64,000 nt of DNA, taken from Microbacterium sp. GTDB lineage: Bacteria; Actinomycetota; Actinomycetes; Actinomycetales; Microbacteriaceae. This document shows positions 48,701-57,548 of this stretch, piece after piece. The notes below the pieces were generated by a model. That model did no database searches, was not told the DNA's origin, and saw only the letters and a list, made by a program, of their open reading frames with translations. Location of the stretch: positions 1 through 64,000 of the forward strand of contig NZ_JAPSLI010000009.1 in the NCBI RefSeq assembly GCF_031180975.1, written 5' to 3'. The translations under genes and the position numbers were made by a program. Every line of letters starts with the position of its first letter. The first letter of the stretch is position 1.

Positions 48701-51155
48701 CAGGGAGCGATGAACCGGGCACGCAGTGCTCCCCGCATCGCGGGGATGATCCCCGGTACGCGTAGTCGTGGAGTTCGAACATCAGGTGCTCCCCGCATCG
48801 CGGGGATGATCCCTCACAGAAGAGACCGTTCGGGAGATCCGTGCGGTGCTCCCCGCATCGCGGGGATGATCCCTCGCCGCGCGACTGCTCCGTGGTCACA
48901 AGCTCGTGCTCCCCGCATCGCGGGGATGATCCCTATGCAGATGCGCGAGAGTCCACCGCTCGTAGGTGCTCCCCGCATCGCGGGGATGATCCCATCGCCC
49001 TGCCCTCCCCGTTCAACGACCGAACGTGCTCCCCGCATCGCGGGGATGATCCCGTGGGCGCCGGGTTCCATGTCGGGTCCGCGACGTGCTCCCCGCATCG
49101 CGGGGATCATCCCGGCGCGGCGATCATGTACCTGCCGTTGAAGGCGTGCTCCCCGCATCGCGGGGATGATCCCCGTTTCATCGCGATCGGACAGGGGGAC
49201 GAAGAGTGCTCCCCGCATCGCGGGGATGATCCTACGCACAGCACGGTGCGCCCGTCGTCCAGGTGGTGCTCCCCGCATCGCGGGGATGATCCCCCCGACG
49301 TCGCGTCGATCGTGGGGAAGTTCGTGTGCTCCCCGCATCGCGGGGATGATCCCGCCTACCGTGACGCCGTAGAGGCGCGCACATTGTGCTCCCCGCATCG
49401 CGGGGATGATCCCCGCGACGGGGAACGCTACGGGTCCCTGCACACGTGCTCCCCGCATCGCGGGGATGATCCCCACAACCGCACAACGTCACCGACATCG
49501 ATCGGGTGTGCTCCCCGCATCGCGGGGATGATCCGGTGCCCGCTGCATCCGGTGGACGGCCGCCGCCGTGCTCCCGCATCGCGGGGATGATCCCCTCGAT
49601 GGTGTCACGGGTGGGTCCGCGGATGTGTGCTCCCCGCATCGCGGGGATGATCCCCGGCGGAGACGTGGGATGCGTCGATCCTGGTGGTGCTCCCCGCATC
49701 GCGGGGATGATCCCAACGCAGCCGCCCGTCAGCAGACCATCGCCCGGTGCTCCCCGCATCGCGGGGATGATCCCGAGGTCGTCGGCACGTTCCAGGACGA
49801 CAACGGGTGCTCCCCGCATCGCGGGGATGATCCTCGATCGCGGCGCGGCCCTCGTCGTCTTCTTCCGTGCTCCCCGCATCGCGGGGATGATCCCGGATCG
49901 CTGACGTGATCCTCACCCAGTTCGACGTGCTCCCCGCATCGCGGGGATGATCCGTAGGCGATCGTGCCTGCGGTCTCATCCAGTGAGTGCTCCCCGCATC
50001 GCGGGGATGATCCCGAACCGTGCGCCGCCAGTCGGCGAGTCAGGTCGTGCTCCCCGCATCGCGGGGATGATCCCCCGACGACGCCCTGACGGTCAGTGCG
50101 TGCGTCGTGCTCCCCGCATCGCGGGGATGATCCCCTCCGCGGCGCACAATCCGTCACCGGCCCGACGTGCTCCCCGCATCGCGGGGATGATCCCCGCTCA
50201 GCGAGCGCATACTCGGATTGACGAGGCTGCTCCCCGCATCGCGGGGATGATCCCGATCTTCGTCATGGCGAGCATGACAGCGTCACGTGCTCCCCGCATC
50301 GCGGGGATGATCCCGGCACGACGCCGCCCTTGGCAGCGGTCATCTGGTGCTCCCCGCATCGCGGGGATGATCCCGGGTCTGGGTGGAGGTGACGGTCGTC
50401 TTCAGGGTGCTCCCCGCATCGCGGGGATGATCCCCCCTCGACTCCGTCGCGCACGTTCTTGATCTGGTGCTCCCCGCATCGCGGGGATGATCCCTCGACC
50501 GCCTGCGGTCCGGTCAGCCAGGTCTCGTGCTCCCCGCATCGCGGGGATGATCCCGTGTGGTGTGTATCAGCGTGAATCGCTACCCCATGCTCCCCGCATC
50601 GCGGGGATGATCCCGGGTTGCCGCCGCCCGTCGCGCCGGCCGCGCCGTGCTCCCCGCATCGCGGGGATGATCCGTCGCGCGAGACGAGCAGGCTGATACG
50701 CATCGGGTGCTCCCCGCATCGCGGGGATGATCCACGGGTCGTTCGAGCTGACACCATCCCAGTGGGGGTGCTCCCCGCATCGCGGGGATGATCCCAGAAG
50801 AAGGTCTCAGCCAAAACGGTGCGGAACGTGCTCCCCGCATCGCGGGGATGATCCCCCGCCGGGACGTTGGTAATCCGCCAGCGCCCAGTGCTCCCCGCAT
50901 CGCGGGGATGATCCCCCTCCGAACGCGTTGGCCGCGACTTCCTGGAAGTGCTCCCCGCATCGCGGCGATGATCCCAGCAGCGCCTCGTGCGCCGAAAGGT
51001 CGTAGTTGTGCTCCCCGCATCGCGGGGATGATCCCCCAAGCACCTTGTAGTCGCGGAAGATCGACTTGTGCTCCCCGCATCGCGGGGATGATCCCCCGAC
51101 CGTGATGCCGGCATGGATCAGCCACGGGTGCTCCCCGCATCGCGGGGATGATCCC
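39771..51155 (+). CRISPR. type I-E CRISPR array, 190 repeats and 189 spacers
   Basis: A 28-nt repeat, GTGCTCCCCGCATCGC then GGGGATGATCCC, recurs with a period of 60 (sometimes 61) from 39771 to the last copy at 51128. The stem CCCCGC/GCGGGG has an ATC loop, one base shorter than the common 29-nt I-E repeat. The last base varies: mostly C, often G, rarely T or A, as expected if it derives from the protospacer-adjacent motif. Spacers are about 32 nt; the one after 44098 is about 35. Changed repeats appear only in the right half, for example near 47225, 48302, 48603, 48664, 49086, 49568, 50227, 50587 and 50948. This marks the right end as old. Some spacers are duplicated. Confidence 0.97.
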
Positions 51156-51223
51156 GGTGTCAACGTCGGCTGAATTCTGACCCCTTATCGACGGTCGAAT
51201 ATTGACCCCCTCGGGGTTGGTTG

Positions 51224-52009
51224 TTACTGGTTTCCGCCCGGGGTGGGCGGGGTCTTGAGGAGCTCGCGGCGGGCGCGGGTCCGGTAGGAATCGCCGCCGA
51301 GGGTGAGGACTTCGGCGTGGTGGACGAGGCGGTCGATCATCGCGGACGCGACGATGTCATCGGAGAGGATCTCGCCCCAGCGGCCGAAGGGCATGTTGCT
51401 GGTGACGAGGATCGAGCCTTGCTCGTAGCGGGACGCGATGAGCTGGAAGAACAGGTTTGCGGCGTCGGCGTCGAAGGGCAGGTAGCCGACTTCGTCGATG
51501 ATGAGGAGCCGGTAGCGGCGCAGACGTTTCAGTTCGTGCTCGAGGCGGCCTGCCTGGTGTGCGGTCTGCAGGCGGGTGACCCAGCCGGTCGCGGTGTCGA
51601 ACAGTACCGGGTAGCCGGCGTGCGCGGCTTTGATGCCGAGCCCGATCCCGAGGTGGGTCTTGCCGACGCCGGGCGGGCCGAGCAGGATCACGTTCTCCGC
51701 TTTCGGGATCCAGGTCGTCGTCGCGAGGTGCGCGAGGACGTCTCGGCGCAACGAGGGCTGGTGGTCGACGTTGAAGTCCTCGAGGGTCTTCATCGCGGGG
51801 AAGTGTGCCCCGGCGATCCGCAGCGCCGTGCCGTTCGCTTCGCGGTCCGCGACCTGGCGTTGCAGCACGGCGGTGAGATACTCCTGGTGCGACCAGCCCT
51901 GGTCCCTCGCGGTGCTCGCGAGCTGTTCCCAGACCCACCCGACTCGTGGGGGTCTTCAAAGCCCGCACCAGGTAGCCCATCGTCGCCGCAGTATCGGTGG
52001 TGCGCCCAT
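51224..52009 (-). pseudogene. istB: IS21 istB ATPase, frameshifted
   Basis: IstB is the AAA+ helper that loads IS21 transposase on target DNA. Walker A LLGPPGVGKTH and Walker B LLIIDEVGYLPFDADAANLF are intact in the main frame. The N-terminus is broken in two places. After MGAP one base is missing, so the next part, MGYLVRALKTPTS, is in another frame. A 4-base insertion near RVxW then shifts into the frame of SHQEYLTAVLQRQVADREAN. The ATG at 52009 overlaps the istA TGA, as usual in IS21. A 214-residue product from an internal GTG (51868) is possible but would lack the N-terminus. Confidence 0.82.
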
Positions 52010-53051
52010 CAGAGCACCTCCCCGGTCGCGGGGTCGAACCGGACGCCGAACAGGGCGTCGTAGTCGGACGTGTCGCGGAACATCACCCGCTGCTCCGGTC
52101 CGACCCCCCCTGCGCGTTCCCGCTCGCGTTTCGCGGCGGAGAACTGGGACCGTAGCCCTTTCGCGGTGACCACGTGGCCGGGGTCGGTGACCGTCGCCGC
52201 GGTCGCCCAGCAGCGTTCGTGGTCAGCGACCGCGGTCCCGTCGCAGACCACGATCACCCGGGTCAGCGTCGCGGTGACGTCGACGAGCCGGCCGGTCACC
52301 CGCGGGTCGACGGAGTAGTCGTTCCCGTCGACGCGGACGTAGTAGTCGCGTCCGAGGCGGACGCGCGCTTGCAGGCCCGTGGCCGGAGGGTGCGGCGGCA
52401 GCACCGTCATCGCCGCGAGATCACGATCGAGGACATCGACCGGACGCCCGCCGAGCGAGCGCACCCTCCTGTTGTTCGCTTTCGGCAACCAGCCGGCCAG
52501 CTGGCCGTTGATGTCCGTCGGAGACGCGAACTGCCGGCCGGGCAGGAACGACGTCTCCAGGAACCCGTTGTTGCGTTCCGTCATGCCCTTGAACTCCGGA
52601 TCCCGCGGCGGGGCGAGGACGATCCGCGTGGCGAGGGTCCCCGCGAACGCGGCCGCGGCCTGCGTCACGACGCCTTCCCGCCGATCGCGGCCTCTCGATC
52701 CCAGACCAGCGTCTTCGACACCGCGCCGACCTGCGAGATCAGCTGCCACATGCCCGCCAGCAGATCGCCTGCCTGACGCGAGGGGAGCATCACCGCGGTC
52801 AGGAACCTCGAGAACGTGAGCGTCATCACCAGCACCGGCAGCATCGCGGCCTGCCCGAACCCGACCGGGATCCGCGGCTCGGGGAACCACAGATCCATCT
52901 GCGCCGCCTGTCCCGCCTCATGCACCAGCCGGTCCGCGGGATCGACGCCGGTGTTCCGCGCGACCCCGAGATGCCGGACGATCGCCTTGATCGGCATGCC
53001 CTCGGCCCTATGCAAACGGCGAATCTCCGCCCAATCTTCCACTGAAATCAC
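52009..53051 (-). pseudogene. istA: IS21 istA transposase, deleted and frameshifted
   Basis: The N-terminal helix-turn-helix part is present (ISVEDWAEIRRLHRAEGMPI, then KAIVRHLGVARNT) and jumps directly to PADRLVHEAGQAAQMDLWFP of the DDE catalytic domain. About 80-100 codons are missing. Then TLVWDREAAIGG runs into a stop because of a one-base loss. The rest of the core continues in another frame: FAGTLATRIVLAPPRDPEFK, with GMTERNNGFLETSFLPGR after it, and a C-terminal domain ending DYDALFGVRFDPATGEVL. A functional transposase cannot be made. Confidence 0.85.
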
Positions 53052-53194
53052 CCTCCAAGAGCGTCGGAGGGGGTCAAGATTCACCCGTCGCCTCGGGGTC
53101 AGTATTCACCTGTCGTCGACACCCGCCTGGTCAGTGTCCAGGAATCGGGGGCAACCTCAATCCCACAGTCGCCGCAGAAGGGGCGGGAGGGGGC

Positions 53195-53613
53195 GTGCTC
53201 CCCGCATCGCGGGAAGTGACACCACGCTACGGACTCACCCACCGGTCGATCTGCTCACCCGTTCGTCAACGTGATCACGCCCTGGTGCTCCCCTCATCGA
53301 GGGGATGATCCCAGCCACCCGCACGAGCAACGCGGCTGGTGGTAGTGCTCCCCGCATCGCCGGGATGATCCCGGCGCCGACCTCTCCGTTCTCATCTGCC
53401 TGGCGTGCTTCCCCGCATCGCGGGGATGGTCCCCACGCCTGCATGCGCTCCTGATCAGCCGTATGGTGCTCCCCGCATCGCGCGGATGATCCCGGGGGTT
53501 CGGTCTCCACTACGAGGAACAACATGTGCTCCCCGCCTCGCGGAGACGATCCCAGGCCTACGTGAGCAAGCCGGGAGCCGGCCCGGTGCTACCCGCATCG
53601 CGGGGATGGCACT
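53195..53613 (+). CRISPR. decayed trailer end of the CRISPR array, seven degenerate repeats
   Basis: Repeat-like copies start at 53195, 53285, 53345, 53405, 53466, 53526 and 53586. All carry changes: GGGAAGTGAC instead of the handle at 53195, CCTCATCGAGG at 53285 (a compensated stem change), an extra T at 53405, CGCGCGG at 53466, CGCCTCGCGGAGAC at 53526, and GATGGCACT at 53586. The spacing of 60-61 is kept from 53285 on. They were cut off from the main array by the IS21 element and lie 42 bp from the cas2 stop codon. Confidence 0.88.
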
Positions 53614-53654
53614 CGTGCTCGGTGTGAATCAGGATGCTGCATAGCGGTGCCCAC

Positions 53655-54011
53655 TCAGTACCCCTTGCGCCGCCGCGCAGCCTTGCTCCATCCGGTCGCG
53701 GGCGCCGATTCCCTCTGACTGGCGGGAACGGGTTGGGAATCCGCGGGGCGCAACATCAGTGTGAGCCCGTCGACGTCGATGGGCTCCCAATGATGTCCAT
53801 GCACGAGAACCGACATCCCCTGCTCATTCCGCGCCGAGAAAACAAGGATCGCGCGCCCAGTCCGCACCATGCTGATAGTGCGTTCCCAGAGCAGTTCACG
53901 CACTCTCTTACTCACTTTTCCGACGAACACGCCGGCAGAGATCTCAAGAAGCCAGCGGGTGAGAAACCCCCGCAAGCCCGGCGGAACCGCGGTCAGCACG
54001 AGGACGATCAT
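53655..54011 (-). CDS. cas2: Cas2 (type I-E), CRISPR adaptation subunit
   Basis: A 118-residue protein matching Cas2e: MIVLVLTAVPPGLRGFLTRW, LLEISAGVFVGKVSKRVREL and LWERT, with the PIDVDGLTL strand near residue 80. Cas2 dimers bridge two Cas1 dimers during spacer integration. The tail after residue 90 is an extra basic Ser/Ala/Arg-rich stretch compared with E. coli. The ATG at 54011 overlaps the cas1 TGA. It is the last gene of the cas operon; its stop is 42 bp from the final decayed repeat, which comes from the opposite direction. Confidence 0.95.
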   Translation of the reverse strand: MIVLVLTAVPPGLRGFLTRWLLEISAGVFVGKVSKRVRELLWERTISMVRTGRAILVFSARNEQGMSVLVHGHHWEPIDVDGLTLMLRPADSQPVPASQRESAPATGWSKAARRRKGY

Positions 54012-54964
54012 CAGAACGGGACCTCACCGTAGTTGGCTCCACCCGCGACTGCTCGACGGGATCCATCCCAGAGCTGCACGACGTTGTCGGAAAGGTCGAG
54101 GTCGGAGGCTCCCGCGTCATCTGGTTCATCCGGGAGGAGAAGGTGGCGGATATCTCGCACGCATCGTTCCAGGAACGAGCCGCCGTGGAAATGGTCCCGA
54201 AGGCGCCGACGTGCTTCCCCTCCGATGTCGAATGGCTGTTCCGCGGCCAGCTCGAACGCCAGAGGGATCGTCAGCTCGGCCTTATACAGATCAGCGATGT
54301 CGTAGACGAATGAGCGGATGTGACCGGTGTGCACGAACCCCAGACCTGGGGAGCAACCGAGCGCGACGATCACCGAGTGAACAACGCCGTACATGCTCGT
54401 GTTCGCCGCCGAGAGAGCCTGATTGACCGGATCGCTGTCCTCGAAAGCCTCGACGTCGTATGACCTGCCGTTCCACGGCACCCTGTAGCGTTTCGAGCTC
54501 TCCCGATACGCCTTCCGCACACGAGCACCCTCGCGGCCTCGCAGTTGCTGCATAGTGAGACCGCTCGTCTCCTCTCCCGGGAATCGCATCGCATACATCT
54601 CTCGCGCGACGCGCAGGCGGGCACTCTGATTGGTCATGAGTGCAGCTTGAGCTTCGAGGAGTTTGGAGCTGTGCGCCAACGATCTGCCGTGCGCGTAGTA
54701 CCGCACGCCCTCCTCACCGACCCAGACCACCGTCGACCCGCTCTCCGCCATCAAGACCATGGCCTGCTGCGTAACCGTCGTCCCGGGCCCCAGCAGCAAC
54801 GCCCCCACCGCGGCCGCTGGGATGTGAATGGTCCCGCGTTCGTCCGTTGCCGTGATCGCGTTGGCGTCGCGATGAATCCGACAGCGTTCCAGGTAGATGA
54901 AGGTCATGCGATCCTGGGCGCGCACGAGTTCCGGCAGCGAAGGCGGCTTCGCCCCGGCGACCAT
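54011..54964 (-). CDS. cas1: Cas1 (type I-E), CRISPR integrase
   Basis: A 317-residue integrase. The N-terminal beta domain includes MTFIYLERCRIHRDANAITA and the helical domain carries the metal site: Glu in the SAANTSMYGV region, His in FVHTGHIRSFVYDIADLYK, and Asp of the same DIADLYK motif. It cuts and joins new spacers at the leader-proximal repeat together with Cas2. The ATG at 54964 lies two bases after the cas6e stop; a longer reading from 55000 would overlap cas6e. All expected residues are present, so adaptation should work. Confidence 0.96.
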   Translation of the reverse strand: MVAGAKPPSLPELVRAQDRMTFIYLERCRIHRDANAITATDERGTIHIPAAAVGALLLGPGTTVTQQAMVLMAESGSTVVWVGEEGVRYYAHGRSLAHSSKLLEAQAALMTNQSARLRVAREMYAMRFPGEETSGLTMQQLRGREGARVRKAYRESSKRYRVPWNGRSYDVEAFEDSDPVNQALSAANTSMYGVVHSVIVALGCSPGLGFVHTGHIRSFVYDIADLYKAELTIPLAFELAAEQPFDIGGEARRRLRDHFHGGSFLERCVRDIRHLLLPDEPDDAGASDLDLSDNVVQLWDGSRRAVAGGANYGEVPF

Positions 54965-54966
54965 AT

Positions 54967-55620
54967 CTAACTCACCGCCGCGATCGTCATCAACCCGCAA
55001 CCGTAGCCTTTGGCGCGACCCAGTCCATGGGTAAGCGTGGCGACGAATGCGTCTCGATCGATCACTTCCAGCAAGCCCTCATACGTGACGACCCGCAGCG
55101 TCACCGAGTCCTCCCGCCTTCGAAAAGTGATGAGCTTGCGGTCTCTGATGAGCACTGCCTTCTGATCGTCATCCCCGTCGACACGAAAGCCACCCCGATG
55201 CTGCCGGTTGAGAAGCCACTCTTCCTGCTGCGACACGGTGACGTGCCCGAACGGTTTACCACGCCCGCCGGGAACAGGGCGCGTGCTGCGCGTCGGATTC
55301 GCGGTCAGACGGAAGGCGTATCGGTGCCCGACCTCGATTCGACCGAGCACCCGCTGGTACGGCCGCGTCCGCCATCCGTCCTCGAGACTCGGCCATCCCG
55401 CCTGTTCCGCCAGATGGGTGAGGTCCGGCTGACCGGGTGAGACGATCAGCAGCTTCGCCTGATTGCGGGCGCTGTCGAGTCGCCACAGCACCCGTCCCTC
55501 ATCCGTAGCGGACGGATCAGGAAAGCCCGCCAGTACGGCCGCGTGAAGCGCATGCGGTGATGACAGGAGCTTCTGGGCGCCACGCCGCACCGGGTTGAAC
55601 ATGAACTGCGTGAGGTACAT
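54967..55620 (-). CDS. cas6e: Cas6e (CasE), crRNA-processing endoribonuclease
   Basis: A 217-residue RAMP protein with two ferredoxin-like folds. The N-terminus MYLTQFMFNPVRRGAQKLLS carries the family's catalytic Tyr/His region (HALHAAVLAGFP). The C-terminal Gly-rich loop HGLGRAKGYGCGLMTI is diagnostic. It cuts pre-crRNA at the base of the repeat hairpin and stays bound to the 3' end of the guide. The ATG at 55620 overlaps the cas5e stop (ATGA). It should also cut the two repeat-like hairpins upstream of cas3, whose stems keep the CCCCGC/GCGGGG core. Confidence 0.95.
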   Translation of the reverse strand: MYLTQFMFNPVRRGAQKLLSSPHALHAAVLAGFPDPSATDEGRVLWRLDSARNQAKLLIVSPGQPDLTHLAEQAGWPSLEDGWRTRPYQRVLGRIEVGHRYAFRLTANPTRSTRPVPGGRGKPFGHVTVSQQEEWLLNRQHRGGFRVDGDDDQKAVLIRDRKLITFRRREDSVTLRVVTYEGLLEVIDRDAFVATLTHGLGRAKGYGCGLMTIAAVS

Positions 55621-56378
55621 CAGATCTCCTCATCGTCCAGAAGAAGAAACGGGTCGTGCTGCGTCGGCGAACCCAGAAGTCGTTCAGCCCGGGGATCACC
55701 GCCCACGTTCCCGGGAATGGGCCGCCGCCCAGGAAGCGACAGCATCACGCGCTCGATCACGACGTCGCGAGTGCCGTGCTTCCGCCTCCTCGGATCGAAG
55801 CTCTCCGGGACATCACTGCGCGATTCGCCCGGCGGGTCACCTTCGACCGCATCGGTGATGAGGTGCAAGGAGATACTCTCGGCGCGGGCGGCACTCGCGT
55901 GGTGAGCCTTTGCTCTCCAGGGCGCTTCCCTCAACGCCGCACGAAGGGGCGCGTCCACCAGTTCCGCTCTGATCGGTCCGTCCGGTGGGAAGGCTCGTCG
56001 TCCTAAGAAGAGTGGGAAGTACGGCCGCGCGAGCGCCTCCTTGAACTCGACGAGCTCCTCGCGCGGGCCCGAGATCCCCACCAGGAACACCGCGTCCGCC
56101 AGATAGTACCGCTGGGACAACGGAAACGCCCTCGAACCGTCCAGCGACCGCGTGGTCTGGAAATCACGCTCGAGGTGTCCTGGCTGATCTATCCGCACCC
56201 CGAAGCCAAGGTCGCGGAATCGATCCAGAGGTTCGGTCCGCGCCATCCCCAGTGCCGCGGCCAAGAGCCCGATCACTCCGCTCCGCGTCGGAGCAAGCTC
56301 TGTTGCGCGTGTGGAGAATCGGCTGCGTGAACCCCAGGCCTGCTGGGGTCCGCGGAGTTCGATCAGAAGTGTCGTCAT
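55620..56378 (-). CDS. cas5e: Cas5e (CasD), Cascade subunit
   Basis: A 252-residue RAMP protein that caps the 5' handle of the crRNA. MTTLLIELRGPQQAWGSRSR and FSTRATELAPTRSGVIGLLA are the typical Cas5e start, and KHGTRDVVIERVMLSLPGRR lies in the C-terminal half. The start overlaps the cas7e stop and the stop overlaps the cas6e start (both ATGA). The length is normal. Confidence 0.94.
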   Translation of the reverse strand: MTTLLIELRGPQQAWGSRSRFSTRATELAPTRSGVIGLLAAALGMARTEPLDRFRDLGFGVRIDQPGHLERDFQTTRSLDGSRAFPLSQRYYLADAVFLVGISGPREELVEFKEALARPYFPLFLGRRAFPPDGPIRAELVDAPLRAALREAPWRAKAHHASAARAESISLHLITDAVEGDPPGESRSDVPESFDPRRRKHGTRDVVIERVMLSLPGRRPIPGNVGGDPRAERLLGSPTQHDPFLLLDDEEI

Positions 56379-57529
56379 CGGTCATCCTGGAGACGCTGCG
56401 CGGTGAGCTCACCGGCGCGCTTGACAGCTGCATCGAGCGTCACGCTCTCGCCGAGTCGGTCAAGCGGCGCGGCGGCCGGTGCAGCCCGAACGACCCATGT
56501 TGCGACCGGCGTCGTGCCGTATGCCGCGTCCACGCTGGCTGCGTGCTCGGCGAGCGCAGCGCTCGCCTTCCCGATTCGCGAGCCCTCTCGAATGGGCTCT
56601 TCGAAAGCGCCCACAAGGTTCACAGGCTGCGAATCCCGCACTGTGATCACAATGGCATCCGGAAGCGTGCGGTTGGCGAACGTGTTCTGCTTGCCGGTGG
56701 GCATGCTCCGACTGAATGCCTGGAGAAACGCTTCCACCGCGCGACGTGTCGCATCAGCGCCTCCTCCATCGCCGTGTCCGAGGTTGTCGTGCAACCTGTT
56801 CACATCGATGGTCGCGTATCGGTAGAGCGTCGATGACGAGAACTCGACCGTTCCGATCATCCCGGCTCCGGCGTCTTCCTCTGTGTCCGCAGCCTTGTGA
56901 TCGTCGACGGCAGTGAAGTAGTCAAACTCAGTCTCGACGGGATGGACGCTGATCGCATGCGCCACCTGAGCCGACGCATCCACGTTGAGGTCGCTGGAGT
57001 CAGCGACCATGCGCCCAAACAGCGCCAGGTCGACGGAGTGTTCCACATCGAGGGATCTCTTGAGCCCGGCGCCCTTCAACGAGGCCTCCGGGTCCTGGGC
57101 GGCGTTCGCTGCGATCGCGGCTTCGGCGAGGTGATCGATCTGACGCGCACTGAGGAACAGAAGGTACCCGGACTCCGCGGGAAGAGGGTTCTCTTTCGTG
57201 GACTTCCGCGATTCGGTCAACTTGATCCCCGCCGCTCCGAAGGCGAGTGTCGCCAGCTCGAGTGCCCGCGCGGGGGGAATGCTGTCATCCTTCTGGTGGA
57301 TGCGCTCAGCGAGCAGCTCGACGACCCGCTTGGTGCGTGTGCCGAGATCCTCTTGATCCAGCAGGCTCGCGAACGCGACACGGGTGGCGCGCTTCCATGC
57401 TTGGCTGGACACGCGTGAGCGCCGGACTCCGCCGTAGACCGCGGTCTTCGGGCTGCCGGTGTCATCGCGGTTGATGTTCGACGGCGGAACCGTCTGGAGG
57501 ATGTTGATGTCGATGATGGTGCGGGTCAT
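56375..57529 (-). CDS. cas7e: Cas7e (CasC), Cascade backbone subunit
   Basis: A 384-residue RAMP protein, six copies of which form the helical backbone along the spacer. The start IIDINILQTVPPSNINRDDT, with GSPKTAVYGGVRRSRVSSQAWKR after it, is characteristic. Cas7e thumbs force every sixth crRNA base out of pairing, which matters for the crRNA-like element upstream of cas3. The ATG at 57529 has an AAGGAGC site; the gap to cse2 is 19 bp, the only real gap inside the operon. The extra site may help higher production of this multi-copy subunit. Confidence 0.95.
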   Translation of the reverse strand: MTRTIIDINILQTVPPSNINRDDTGSPKTAVYGGVRRSRVSSQAWKRATRVAFASLLDQEDLGTRTKRVVELLAERIHQKDDSIPPARALELATLAFGAAGIKLTESRKSTKENPLPAESGYLLFLSARQIDHLAEAAIAANAAQDPEASLKGAGLKRSLDVEHSVDLALFGRMVADSSDLNVDASAQVAHAISVHPVETEFDYFTAVDDHKAADTEEDAGAGMIGTVEFSSSTLYRYATIDVNRLHDNLGHGDGGGADATRRAVEAFLQAFSRSMPTGKQNTFANRTLPDAIVITVRDSQPVNLVGAFEEPIREGSRIGKASAALAEHAASVDAAYGTTPVATWVVRAAPAAAPLDRLGESVTLDAAVKRAGELTAQRLQDDR

Positions 57530-57548
57530 GGCTGCTCCTTGAGTTCGT

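Larger units (their letters stand above)
51158..53121 (-). mobile_element. IS21-family insertion element, inactive
   Basis: The ends are inverted repeats of the IS21 type. The left end begins TGTCAACGTCGGCTGAATTC (51158); the right end, read inward from 53121, begins TGTCGACGACAGGTGAATAC; both continue CTGACCCC. Each end carries a second related copy (GAATATTGACCCCC and GAATCTTGACCCCC). Between them are istA and istB, both broken. Total 1964 bp, shorter than usual because istA has an internal deletion. It sits two bases into the spacer after the repeat at 51128. No target duplication is visible, so the array was probably trimmed on the right side later. Confidence 0.9.

Noticed and set aside
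39764-51163. Many long open frames on both strands rich in APRIAGMIP, CSPHRGDDP, GIIPAMRGA or GSSPRCGEH repeats
   Set aside because: They are translations of the CRISPR repeat, whose 60-base period keeps frames open. None is a gene.
53614-53654. Leader of the array between the last repeat and cas2
   Set aside because: Only about 40 bp are available, it is not AT-rich, and the adjoining repeats are the most decayed of the array, as expected for a trailer.
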